This document shows positions 23,585 through 31,547 of a stretch of DNA of 64,000 nt, one piece after another. Numbering within the stretch: the stretch's first letter is position 1; each line of letters starts with the position of its first letter. Source of the DNA: UBA6197 sp047638075 (GTDB taxonomy: Bacteria > Pseudomonadota > Alphaproteobacteria > Rhodobacterales > Rhodobacteraceae); assembly GCF_047638075.1 (NCBI RefSeq), contig NZ_JBLJBV010000042.1, forward strand, positions 31,296 to 95,295, read 5' to 3'. The notes under the pieces are model-generated. The model was not told where the DNA came from and searched no databases. It saw only the letters and a program-made list of their open reading frames with translations. Made by a program: the position numbers and the translations under genes.

Positions 23585-24531
23585 CAACCAGACAAAACGC
23601 ACGGCGCCTTATCTGGCCGACCGCACTGATGATCCTCAGCCTTGGGTTGGTGTTGTTTCACAATGAGTTGGCCCAGTTGATGGGCAAACAGGACGACCTG
23701 TCGCCCATCGTCACCGCGCTGGCCTATTTTGCGGCCGCCTGGTTGGTCAGCCGAATTCTGGCCATGGTGTTGGATCAGGCGGCGGTGCGGCGGCGACCCT
23801 ATCCGCGGCTGCTGAAGGACCTGATTTCAGCGGTGTTGTTTCTGACCGCGTTTGCGGCGTCGGTCGCGTTGTTCATGGGGCAAGGCGCGGTTGGGGCCTT
23901 GGCCGGTTCCGGCCTTATCCTGGCGATGCTGGGCTTTGCGATCCGCAACGTGGTGGCCGACACGCTTTCGGGTGTGGCGCTGGGGATCGAGGGGCCATTT
24001 CGCATTGGCGACTGGATTGAAATTGACGGGATCGCGCGGGGCCGCGTGATTGAGATCGGTTGGCGCACCACCCGCGTACTGACGCGCGATGCGACCTATG
24101 CGATCTTGCCCAACAGCCAGATTGCGCGCCAGCGTATCACCAACTACTCCGCCCCCAAACCACAGTACCGGGCGCAAATCTCGATCACGCTGGACCACGC
24201 CATGCCGATCAGTGCCGCGCGCAAGGTGATGTTGACCGCCCTCCAAGAGGCCAAGCTGATCTTGCAGGACCCGGCCCCGGATGTCCGCGTTCTGGCCTAT
24301 GAAGAGCAAGGGATCACCTATGCCGTGCGCTACTGGTTATCACGGTTTGAGAGGGACGCGGATTGCCGCGATGAGGTTTACAGCCTGATCGACGACGCCC
24401 TGCGCCGCGAAGGCATGATCGCGCCGCGCCGCCGGATAGAGCTGGTCGCCGCGGTCCCAACCGCCGATCATGGCCACACCGAAGACACGGCGGGCACAGA
24501 CACCCGGCTGCACCCATTTCATCCCGATTGA
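23581..24531 (+). CDS. MscS-family mechanosensitive channel
   Basis: 316 residues. Four hydrophobic segments (about 10-30, 45-70, 80-100 and 105-130) precede the MscS core: GLILAMLGFAIRNVVADTLS is the pore helix, followed by GVALGIEGPFRIGDWIEIDG of the beta domain and VLTRDATYAILPNSQIARQR. The alpha/beta C-terminal domain reaches about residue 285 and an acidic tail follows. It should act as an inner-membrane osmotic safety valve. It is translationally coupled to the zinc-ribbon gene upstream. Confidence 0.92.
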   Translation: MTTRQNARRLIWPTALMILSLGLVLFHNELAQLMGKQDDLSPIVTALAYFAAAWLVSRILAMVLDQAAVRRRPYPRLLKDLISAVLFLTAFAASVALFMGQGAVGALAGSGLILAMLGFAIRNVVADTLSGVALGIEGPFRIGDWIEIDGIARGRVIEIGWRTTRVLTRDATYAILPNSQIARQRITNYSAPKPQYRAQISITLDHAMPISAARKVMLTALQEAKLILQDPAPDVRVLAYEEQGITYAVRYWLSRFERDADCRDEVYSLIDDALRREGMIAPRRRIELVAAVPTADHGHTEDTAGTDTRLHPFHPD

Positions 24532-24544
24532 AAGGTTGCAGCCA

Positions 24545-25444
24545 TCACGCCGGCCGCCTTTCATCGAACGGCACCGCAAGGTCCAAAAAGCGTTTTTCAG
24601 CCAGCGACAGATGCCGCGCCTTATGGTGCAAAATCTGAAATGACCGGGGCGGCAGATCGTAGCTTATCTTGCGCAAACTTCCCGCATCAAGCGATGCTTG
24701 TACCACCAGCGACGACAGAATGGTTGCCCCCGCACCCGCCTCGACAGCGGCGCGGACCGCCTCATTCGTGGGCAACTCCAGCGCGATTTCAACCGCATCA
24801 ATGGTAATTCCCTGCTGTGCCAGCGCCTCCTCAAACACTGCGCGTGTTCCTGACCCCGGTTCGCGCGTCACCCAGACACTGCCGCCAAGCGCCGCTGCGC
24901 CGCGTGGCGGGTGCTGTTCCCAAGGATGCCCCGGCGCCACCACCAGAACCAGATCATCCCCCGGCAGCGCGCGCGTCCATAGCGTGGGATCCGTAATCTG
25001 CCCTTCGACAAAGCCCAGATCGACAGTGGCGGCATGCACCATCCGGGCCACCGCCTCGGTATTGGCAACATCAAGGCTCAGCGCAAAACCGGGGTATGAG
25101 GCACGAAACTGCTGCATCAGCGCCGGAAGCCAGTAATTGGCCACAGTCTGACTGGCCGCCAACCGCAATGAGCCACGCTTTAGCCCCGCCAGATCGCCCA
25201 ACAGGCGTTCGGCCTGATCGGCACGCGCCAAAACCGCCCGCGCTTCATCCACAAACAGCCGCCCCGCCTCGGTTAAAACGATACGCCGCCCGACCCGGTC
25301 AAACAGGCGGACGGCGTGGCGATCTTCCAGCGCGGCAATCGCGGCGCTCGTGGCACTTTGCGTCAGATTAAGCACCGCCGCCGCCTGCGTGACATGTTCA
25401 CGCTCAGCGACGGCGATAAAGATGCGAAGCTGTTCTAGCGTCAT
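24545..25444 (-). CDS. yeiE: LysR-family regulator, YeiE-like
   Basis: 299 residues. The N-terminal winged HTH (MTLEQLRIFIAVAEREHVTQ, AAVLNLTQSATSAAIAALED) is followed by the LysR substrate-binding domain. LGFVEGQITDPTLW, VTREPGSGTRAVFEEAL and ELPTNEAVRAAVEAGAGATI closely follow the E. coli YeiE pattern. The start overlaps the stop of yeiH by four bases on the same strand, so regulator and permease form one operon; in E. coli the two genes are divergent neighbours. It probably controls the yeiH promoter in response to a sulfur-related effector; the effector is inferred from YeiE literature, not from this sequence. Confidence 0.88.
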   Translation of the reverse strand: MTLEQLRIFIAVAEREHVTQAAAVLNLTQSATSAAIAALEDRHAVRLFDRVGRRIVLTEAGRLFVDEARAVLARADQAERLLGDLAGLKRGSLRLAASQTVANYWLPALMQQFRASYPGFALSLDVANTEAVARMVHAATVDLGFVEGQITDPTLWTRALPGDDLVLVVAPGHPWEQHPPRGAAALGGSVWVTREPGSGTRAVFEEALAQQGITIDAVEIALELPTNEAVRAAVEAGAGATILSSLVVQASLDAGSLRKISYDLPPRSFQILHHKARHLSLAEKRFLDLAVPFDERRPA

Positions 25445-26493
25445 ACCAACAACAAAACCAGACCCAGGCTGAAAAGGGAAATGAAAACCCACGCACTGGC
25501 CCCCAAAAGCGCAGGACGAAGCCCCTTGGCCGCCAGTTTGCGGACGTCCGTTTCCAACCCCATCGCAGCCAGTGCGGTCGCCAACAGGAACTGGGTCAGC
25601 GCAGTTGTGGGGGCATGGGTTTCGAGTGGCATCCAACCGGTGCTGGCCAACCCGACCATAGCGACAAAGCCCAACACGAACCATGGCACCGGGGGGGCAG
25701 CATGTGCGGCCGCCGATCCCTCGCGGCGCAGTCGGCGTGCAGCCGTCCAACCCAGCATCAGCACCATCGGCGCCAGCATCATCACACGGGTCAGCTTGGC
25801 AATCGTGCCGAATTCGCCCGCTTCTTGCCCGCGCGCATAGGCTGCGGCCACAACTTGCGCCACCTCGTGGATCGAGGAACCGGTCCACAGGCCAAAGGCA
25901 TGCGGCCCCATCGCCAGAAAGCCCCCGGCCAGCGGCATCAGCATCATGGAAAGCGACCCAAAGATCGTAACGCAAGCCACCGCGTAGGCCACATCCTCAT
26001 CATGCGCACGGGTCACGGTGTTGGTTGCGATCACCGCAGAGGCACCACAGATCGAACTGCCCGCAGCGATCAGCTGGCTCAGCCCCGGATCAACCCGCAA
26101 CAAACGGCCCAACCAGGTGGTAAAGGTGAACGTGGCCAGTAGCGTGGCCACAATCAGCGCCACCCCGGTGCCACCAACCGCAACAACCTGCTGCACCGTC
26201 AACTGCAGCCCCAACAGCACGATCCCCGCCCGCAGCACACGCTTCAGGCTAAAGGAAACGCCCGCTTTGGCGCGTTTCGGCGTGCCGATAAGATTGTGAA
26301 ACACCATCCCCAGCAAAATCGCCAGGATCAGCGGGCTGATCGCACCAAGCCCCGGCACCAGCCGCAACCCAAACGCCGCCACGGCGATCAGCGCCGCAAG
26401 CGCAAGCCCAGGCAGAACCCCGCCAGCTCGCGTCCAGAAATGCACCCCTCTGCCACCGCTATCTACTGCCATATTGGTTTCAGCCAGTTCCAT
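25441..26493 (-). CDS. yeiH: YeiH/UPF0324 family putative sulfate exporter
   Basis: 350 residues and about ten membrane helices. Conserved parts are ISPLILAILLGMVFHNLIG near residue 53, LRAGIVLLGLQLTVQQV near 87, AAGSSICGASAVIATNTV near 143 and TGSSIHEVAQVVAAAYARG near 204. These are the signature segments of the UPF0324 family. The family is annotated as a putative sulfate exporter on limited evidence. The LysR gene follows in the same operon (ATGA overlap). Confidence 0.9.
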   Translation of the reverse strand: MELAETNMAVDSGGRGVHFWTRAGGVLPGLALAALIAVAAFGLRLVPGLGAISPLILAILLGMVFHNLIGTPKRAKAGVSFSLKRVLRAGIVLLGLQLTVQQVVAVGGTGVALIVATLLATFTFTTWLGRLLRVDPGLSQLIAAGSSICGASAVIATNTVTRAHDEDVAYAVACVTIFGSLSMMLMPLAGGFLAMGPHAFGLWTGSSIHEVAQVVAAAYARGQEAGEFGTIAKLTRVMMLAPMVLMLGWTAARRLRREGSAAAHAAPPVPWFVLGFVAMVGLASTGWMPLETHAPTTALTQFLLATALAAMGLETDVRKLAAKGLRPALLGASAWVFISLFSLGLVLLLV

Positions 26494-26600
26494 CTGCGCG
26501 TTCCTTCGCTATCCGATAACAGGAAGATACGCGTCTGAAATACATCAATCCAACGAATAGTTTTAATCCAATCAATCGTAAATATCGAATGATCAGGCAA
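26494..26600 (-). promoter_or_regulatory. yeiH promoter region with repeated AATCCAA
   Basis: AATCCAA occurs at 26547-26553 and 26565-26571 (TTGGATT on the transcribed strand), 18 bases apart, within an AT-rich stretch just upstream of yeiH. Short repeats in this position are common LysR-type regulator sites, so YeiE is the natural candidate; this is inference. Confidence 0.35.
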
Positions 26601-26655
26601 CTGGCGCCCTATTCTCACCGCGTTGTGCCTGCGCAATGTGACAGGCAACGCAAGA

Positions 26656-26681
26656 GGGGCCCGGCTGCATCAGCGGGCCCC
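26656..26681 (-). terminator. Hairpin after the M24 peptidase gene
   Basis: GGGGCCCG (26656-26663) pairs with CGGGCCCC (26674-26681) around a 10-base loop, 26 bases beyond the peptidase stop on the minus strand. The T tract after it is poor, but the position fits the end of the dpp-peptidase operon. Confidence 0.55.
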
Positions 26682-26706
26682 CTGCGGTCAGAATAAGATA
26701 CCGTTT

Positions 26707-27810
26707 TCAGCCCTTTACCGGCACCATAATCACATCGCGCGGCAAATCTGACAGGACCTCTGCGCCCTCTGCGCGCATGATCACAATCTCTTCCAGCCGC
26801 AGACCAAACTCGCCTTCCAGATAGATCCCCGGCTCGATCGAAAAGACCATGCCTTCCTCAAGCACAGTATCGGCGGTGGCGGTGATATAGGGTTCTTCGT
26901 GGATGTCGATGCCCAGCCCGTGGCCAGTGCGGTGCAGGAAACGCGGGCCAAAGCCAGCCTCGGTGATGACCCCGCGCGCGGCCGCATCAATGGCGCTGGC
27001 CTTGACGCCGGGCTTGGCGGCGGCAAGGGCCGCCTCGACGGCGCGGTTCACGATGGTGTGGATTTCAGCGTAGCGGGCGGGCGGCGTGCCAAAGGCACCA
27101 ACGCGGGTCATGTCGCTCGGATAGCCATCCTTGCGCCCGCCAATATCAATCAACACGGCGCTATCACGCGTCAGCCGGGTCTGGCCGGTGTGGTGGTGCG
27201 GAAACGCCCCGTTGGGGCCAAAACACACGCTTAAAAACTGGGTCTCGGCACCATTGTCGCGGTAGTGTTGCGCAACAACGGCGGCGACCTCGGCCTCGGT
27301 GATGCCTTCGCGCAGGGCGGCAAAGCCGGCCCTCATCGCGCCGTCATTGATAACCGCGTTTTCCTTGAGGATTTCATATTCCTCGGCGTCCTTGCGCGAC
27401 CGCAGATACCCCAGCGTGTCAGAAAGAAAGCTGCGGCGGGTGACGTTCAGATGATCCAGCAGCAGCAACGCAAAATCGGCGCGCATCGTTTCATCCAGGG
27501 CAACAGCGACCGCACCCCCGGCACCGGCCTCGGTCAAAAGACCTTTCAGCGCCGCCTTCGGACCCACATCATCCGCCCAGGTAACAAAGGGCAGATCGGT
27601 TTTGGGGCGCTGGCTGTCAGCGTTCAGCGCGGGCATCAAAAACCCCGCATAGGTCTGGGTCACGATCTGCATCACCGGGCGTTCATCACCATGCGGCGAC
27701 AACCCCGAAGCCCAGGTCATGTTCGAGGTCGGGCCAAGCGCCACAAGGTCGGTGCCGGTCGTTTTCATCCGGGCGCGCAGGGCGGCCAGGCGGTGGGAAT
27801 AGTCTGCCAT
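26707..27810 (-). CDS. M24 family metallopeptidase (Xaa-Pro aminopeptidase/dipeptidase type)
   Basis: 367 residues. An N-terminal creatinase-like domain (1-130) is followed by the pita-bread catalytic domain. Metal ligands are visible: Asp in LIDIGGRKDGYPSDMTR (two aspartates), His in RTGHGLGIDIHEEPY, Glu in VFSIEPGIY and Glu in GLRLEEIV. It hydrolyses X-Pro peptide bonds or a related substrate with a dinuclear metal site. It is the last gene of the leftward dipeptide transporter cluster, 27 bases after the second ATPase. The context suggests it processes imported peptides in the cytoplasm. Confidence 0.9.
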   Translation of the reverse strand: MADYSHRLAALRARMKTTGTDLVALGPTSNMTWASGLSPHGDERPVMQIVTQTYAGFLMPALNADSQRPKTDLPFVTWADDVGPKAALKGLLTEAGAGGAVAVALDETMRADFALLLLDHLNVTRRSFLSDTLGYLRSRKDAEEYEILKENAVINDGAMRAGFAALREGITEAEVAAVVAQHYRDNGAETQFLSVCFGPNGAFPHHHTGQTRLTRDSAVLIDIGGRKDGYPSDMTRVGAFGTPPARYAEIHTIVNRAVEAALAAAKPGVKASAIDAAARGVITEAGFGPRFLHRTGHGLGIDIHEEPYITATADTVLEEGMVFSIEPGIYLEGEFGLRLEEIVIMRAEGAEVLSDLPRDVIMVPVKG

Positions 27811-27837
27811 GTTATCACCAAATTTACCGCAAAGCGG

Positions 27838-28692
27838 TCAGGGTTGCAGGGGGGCGCCAATACCAGCGGCGCGGCGGCGCGCAGTGCGCGCGCGGATACT
27901 TTCAAGATCGGTCACCGGGGTAGCGGCAAAAAGCGTGCGCGTATAGCTGTGCTGGGGCGCGCCGAATACATCGTCGCGCGACCCGTATTCGACGACCTCG
28001 CCCTTATACATCACCATCACCTCATCTGCGATATAGCGCACCACCGACAGATCATGGCTGATGAACACATAGGTCAGGTCAAACTCGGTCTGAAGATCGG
28101 CCAAAAGGTTCAACACCTGCGCCTGAACCGATAGATCCAGCGCTGAAACCGGCTCATCCAGCACCAAAAGGCGCGGGTTGACCATCAGCGCGCGCGCAAT
28201 TGCCAGACGTTGGCGCTGCCCCCCCGAGAACATATGCGGATAGCGGTTGAAGTGCTCGGGCATCAGCCCGACCTTGACCAGCATCGCCATAGCCTTTTCG
28301 CGCCGCTCTGCCGCAGTGTCAGCCGTGTTGAGGATCAACGGCTCCATCAGCATATCGCCAACCTTCTGACGCGGGTTAAGCGAGCCGTAGGGGTTTTGAA
28401 ACACGATCTGAACCTTGCGGCGCAATTCGGGCGTCAGTTTTTGATGGGCGATGTTGATCGCCTCCCCGTCCAACAGCAGCTCGCCATCGGTGGCCGGGTC
28501 GATCAGCGTGATGATCCGCGCAAGCGTGGATTTGCCGCAACCGCTTTCACCCACAATCGCCAGCGTCTTGCCCTTTTCAACGGTAAAGCTGATGCCCGAC
28601 AACGCGCGCACCGCCCCCGCCTTGCGAAACATGCCGCCCTGCACCGCATAATCGCGAATGATGCCGCGCGCTTCCAGAACCGGAGTGGTCAT
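27838..28692 (-). CDS. dppF: Dipeptide/oligopeptide ABC transporter ATPase, DppF type
   Basis: 284 residues. Walker A GESGCGKST lies at 48-56, the signature is FSGGQRQRLAIARALM, and Walker B is LLVLDEPVSALDLS. The C-terminal oligopeptide/dipeptide extension follows (VVEYGSRDDVFGAPQHSYTR). It is one of the two nucleotide-binding subunits that power peptide uptake. Its start overlaps the stop of the other ATPase gene by four bases. Confidence 0.92.
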   Translation of the reverse strand: MTTPVLEARGIIRDYAVQGGMFRKAGAVRALSGISFTVEKGKTLAIVGESGCGKSTLARIITLIDPATDGELLLDGEAINIAHQKLTPELRRKVQIVFQNPYGSLNPRQKVGDMLMEPLILNTADTAAERREKAMAMLVKVGLMPEHFNRYPHMFSGGQRQRLAIARALMVNPRLLVLDEPVSALDLSVQAQVLNLLADLQTEFDLTYVFISHDLSVVRYIADEVMVMYKGEVVEYGSRDDVFGAPQHSYTRTLFAATPVTDLESIRARTARRRAAGIGAPLQP

Positions 28693-29561
28693 TTTGCCCC
28701 CCCGATCTGGTTGTTTTCGGCCGCCATCGCGTCAAAATCGACAAAATCCGATACCGTAGGCAGCCGATCGCCCGTGGCATTTTCCGGCAGTGCCGACAAA
28801 AGCGCACGGGTATAGGGGTTTGAGGGGCTTTCAAACAGCGTCAGCACATCCGCCTCTTCCATCTTTCGGCCCTTGTATTTGACAATCACCCGATCAGCGG
28901 TTTCCGCCACCACGCCCATGTCATGGGTGATCATGATCATTCCCATGCCGGTTTCCTCTTGCAGGGCCATCAGCAGGTCCAGAATCTGCTTTTGGATCGT
29001 CACATCCAGCGCGGTCGTGGGTTCGTCCGCGATCAGCAGCTTTGGCTTGCAGGCAATCGCAATGGCGATCATCACCCGCTGGCACTGGCCGCCCGACATC
29101 TGATGCGGATAGGACCCTAGCCGATCTTGCGGGTTGGGGATGCCGACCGCCCCGAAAAGTTCAACCGCACGGTCGCGCGCAGCACTGCGGCCAAGCCCCA
29201 GATGCGTGCGCAAAACCTCTTCGATCTGATAGCCGACGGTGAAACAGGGGTTCAGGCTGGCAATCGGCTCTTGAAAGATCATCGAGATTTCGCGGCCGAT
29301 CACACTGCGACGCTCTTTCGCGCCCATCTTTTGCAGATCGTGGCCGGCAAAACGCATCACATCGGCGGTGATATGCGCCGATTTCGGCAACAGCCCCATC
29401 GTCGCCAGCATTGACACCGATTTGCCAGAGCCACTTTCTCCGACGATCGCCAGAACCTCGCGTTCATGTACCGTCAGATCGAGGCCCTTGACCGCCTGAA
29501 AAAGGCCCGCATTGGTTTCGAACCCAACAGTAAGATTGCGGATTTCCAAGAGTGGGGTCAT
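28689..29561 (-). CDS. dppD: Dipeptide/oligopeptide ABC transporter ATPase, DppD type
   Basis: 290 residues. Walker A GESGSGKS is at 41-48, the signature is MSGGQCQRVMIAIAIA, and Walker B is LLIADEPTTALDVT. The C-terminal peptide-transporter extension has ESPSNPYTRALLSALPE. It pairs with the DppF-type ATPase under the DppBC membrane subunits. It lies 3 bases downstream of dppC. Confidence 0.92.
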   Translation of the reverse strand: MTPLLEIRNLTVGFETNAGLFQAVKGLDLTVHEREVLAIVGESGSGKSVSMLATMGLLPKSAHITADVMRFAGHDLQKMGAKERRSVIGREISMIFQEPIASLNPCFTVGYQIEEVLRTHLGLGRSAARDRAVELFGAVGIPNPQDRLGSYPHQMSGGQCQRVMIAIAIACKPKLLIADEPTTALDVTIQKQILDLLMALQEETGMGMIMITHDMGVVAETADRVIVKYKGRKMEEADVLTLFESPSNPYTRALLSALPENATGDRLPTVSDFVDFDAMAAENNQIGGAK

Positions 29562-29564
29562 CGG

Positions 29565-30464
29565 TTAGCTCCGCTTCAGTTTCGGGTCCAGCGCATCACG
29601 CAGCCCGTCGCCCACCAGATTGATCGCCAGAACCGTGATCAGAATGGCCAGGCCGGGGAAGGTGACTACCCACCACGCGCGCAAGATGAATTCGCGCGCC
29701 TCGGCCAGCATCGTGCCCCACTCGGGCGTGGGCGGCTGCGCACCCATCCCCAGAAAGCCAAGCGCCGCCGCATCCAGCACCGCATTTGAAAATGACAGCG
29801 TGCCCTGCACGATCAGCGGCGCAAGGCAATTGGGCAGGATCGTGCGAAACATCAGCCGCACCCGCCCGGCCCCGGCCACGCGCGCGGCCATGACATATTC
29901 CTTGTTCCGTTCTGCCATCACAGCGGCGCGGGTCAGCCGGGCAAAATGCGGCTGCAAGACAATGGCGATAGCGATCATCGCGTTCATCAGTCCCGGCCCA
30001 AGTATCGCCACCATCACCAACGCCAAAAGCAGCGACGGAAACGCCAGAACCACGTCCATCACCCGCATGATCACCGCATCGACCCAACCGCCGAAAAACC
30101 CTGCGACCAGCCCCAGAATGATACCGCCAAACAGCGCGATGCTGACCACGACCACCCCGATGAACAGCGATTGCTGCGCGCCATACATCAACCGCGACAG
30201 CATATCGCGGCCGACCGCATCGGTTCCCAGAATGAACTGGCTGGTGCCGCCCTCTTGCCACATCGGGGGCACCAGAAATGCGCCCCGGTTTTGCGCAGTC
30301 GGGCTATGCGGTGCGATATAAGGCGCCAGCAGCGCCAGCAGCACCAGCCCGACGAAGACCCAAAGCCCGATGACCGCACCACGGTTTTCGCTGAAATAGA
30401 ACCAGAATTCGGCAAACGCACGGCGGCGCGCAGACAAGGCTGAGGTGTTTGTTGTTTCGGTCAT
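29565..30464 (-). CDS. dppC: Dipeptide ABC transporter permease, DppC type
   Basis: 299 residues. An N-terminal OppC_N-like segment with the first membrane helix (about 30-55) is followed by a binding-protein-dependent permease domain: FILGTDAVGRDMLSRLMYGA, and the EAA-type loop AARVAGAGRVRLMFRTILPN. It forms the membrane channel with DppB. The gene is 7 bases after dppB. Confidence 0.93.
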   Translation of the reverse strand: MTETTNTSALSARRRAFAEFWFYFSENRGAVIGLWVFVGLVLLALLAPYIAPHSPTAQNRGAFLVPPMWQEGGTSQFILGTDAVGRDMLSRLMYGAQQSLFIGVVVVSIALFGGIILGLVAGFFGGWVDAVIMRVMDVVLAFPSLLLALVMVAILGPGLMNAMIAIAIVLQPHFARLTRAAVMAERNKEYVMAARVAGAGRVRLMFRTILPNCLAPLIVQGTLSFSNAVLDAAALGFLGMGAQPPTPEWGTMLAEAREFILRAWWVVTFPGLAILITVLAINLVGDGLRDALDPKLKRS

Positions 30465-30471
30465 GAGCCCC

Positions 30472-31479
30472 TCACGAATGCCGGATGCGCGGATTGATCA
30501 ACCCATAAAGCAGATCTACCACCAGATTGACGGTCATCACCACCGCTGCCATCAACAAAAGCCCCCCCTGCACCGAGGGGTAATCGCGCCGCGAAATGGA
30601 ATCGATCATCCATTTTCCGATGCCGGGCCAGGAAAAGATTGTCTCGGTCAGAATCGCGCCCGCCATCAGCACCCCGACCTGAAGCCCGATCGTGGTAATC
30701 ACCGGGATCAGCGCATTGCGCAGCGCGTGAATGCCCACCACCCGAAACGGCGACATGCCCTTGGCGCGGGCGGTACGAACGTAATCTTCGCTCAGCACCT
30801 CCAACATGGCCGATCGCGACTGACGCGCTATCACCGCCATCGGGATCGTCGCCAGCACGATCGAGGGCAGTATCAGATGGCGCAACGCCGAGCTTAGCGC
30901 CCCCTTCTGCCCCGAGGCAATCGCATCATAAATCATGAACCCGGTGCCCTTGGGGAAGAAATACAAAAGGTCGATCCGGCCCGAAACCGGGGTCCATTTC
31001 AAAATGCCGGAAAACAGGATGATCAGCAAAAGCCCCCACCAGAAAATAGGCATTGAATACCCGATCAGCGCAGCCCCCATCGACACCTGATCAAAGGCGC
31101 TGCCACGCTTGATCGCGGCAAAAACCCCTAGCGGAATCCCGATCATCGTTGCCAGGATCACGGCGCAAACGCCAAGCTCGATTGTCGCGGGGAACAGGGT
31201 CAGAAACTCGGCCAGAACCGGTTTCTTGGTGGTCAGCGACAGGCCGAAATCCCCGTGAAACAGATTGTTCAGAAAATCGAAATACTGCACCCAGATCGGC
31301 CGATCATAGCCTAGTTGCGCTGTCAGTTCAGCATGGCGTTCAACGGAAATACCGCGCTCGCCTGCCATCAGCAGCACCGGATCGCCGGGCAATAGGCGCA
31401 CAAAGCCAAAGGCCACGATGGTGATGCCGATAAAAGTGGGCACCAGATAGGCAATCTTGCCAAACAGGAATTTTAACAT
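30472..31479 (-). CDS. dppB: Dipeptide ABC transporter permease, DppB type
   Basis: 335 residues with six membrane helices. The start MLKFLFGKIAYLVPTFIGIT and VRLLPGDPVLLMAGERG are the DppB/OppB N-terminus. The C-terminal EAA loop is RTARAKGMSPFRVVGIHALR, and IFSWPGIGKWMIDSISRRDY follows. It is separated from dppA by 68 bases that hold a strong hairpin. Confidence 0.93.
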   Translation of the reverse strand: MLKFLFGKIAYLVPTFIGITIVAFGFVRLLPGDPVLLMAGERGISVERHAELTAQLGYDRPIWVQYFDFLNNLFHGDFGLSLTTKKPVLAEFLTLFPATIELGVCAVILATMIGIPLGVFAAIKRGSAFDQVSMGAALIGYSMPIFWWGLLLIILFSGILKWTPVSGRIDLLYFFPKGTGFMIYDAIASGQKGALSSALRHLILPSIVLATIPMAVIARQSRSAMLEVLSEDYVRTARAKGMSPFRVVGIHALRNALIPVITTIGLQVGVLMAGAILTETIFSWPGIGKWMIDSISRRDYPSVQGGLLLMAAVVMTVNLVVDLLYGLINPRIRHS

Positions 31480-31498
31480 CTGCCCCTCGAATGATTAT

Positions 31499-31529
31499 GG
31501 GCGCGCCGTGGGCCAGCCCCGGCGCGCCC
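31499..31529 (-). terminator. Attenuator-like hairpin between dppA and dppB
   Basis: GGGCGCGCC (31499-31507) pairs with GGCGCGCCC (31521-31529), a 9-bp GC stem around a 13-base loop, 18 bases after the dppA stop. A hairpin here would let most transcripts end after the binding-protein gene or protect its mRNA, the usual arrangement for excess binding protein. Confidence 0.65.
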
Positions 31530-31547
31530 GCGTGTCATTTCTGTCAC

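Noticed and set aside
24545..25975. Reading the LysR frame as one 476-residue protein
   Set aside because: The upstream 177 codons are antisense-like filler within yeiH; the LysR HTH begins at ATG 25444, which overlaps the yeiH stop.
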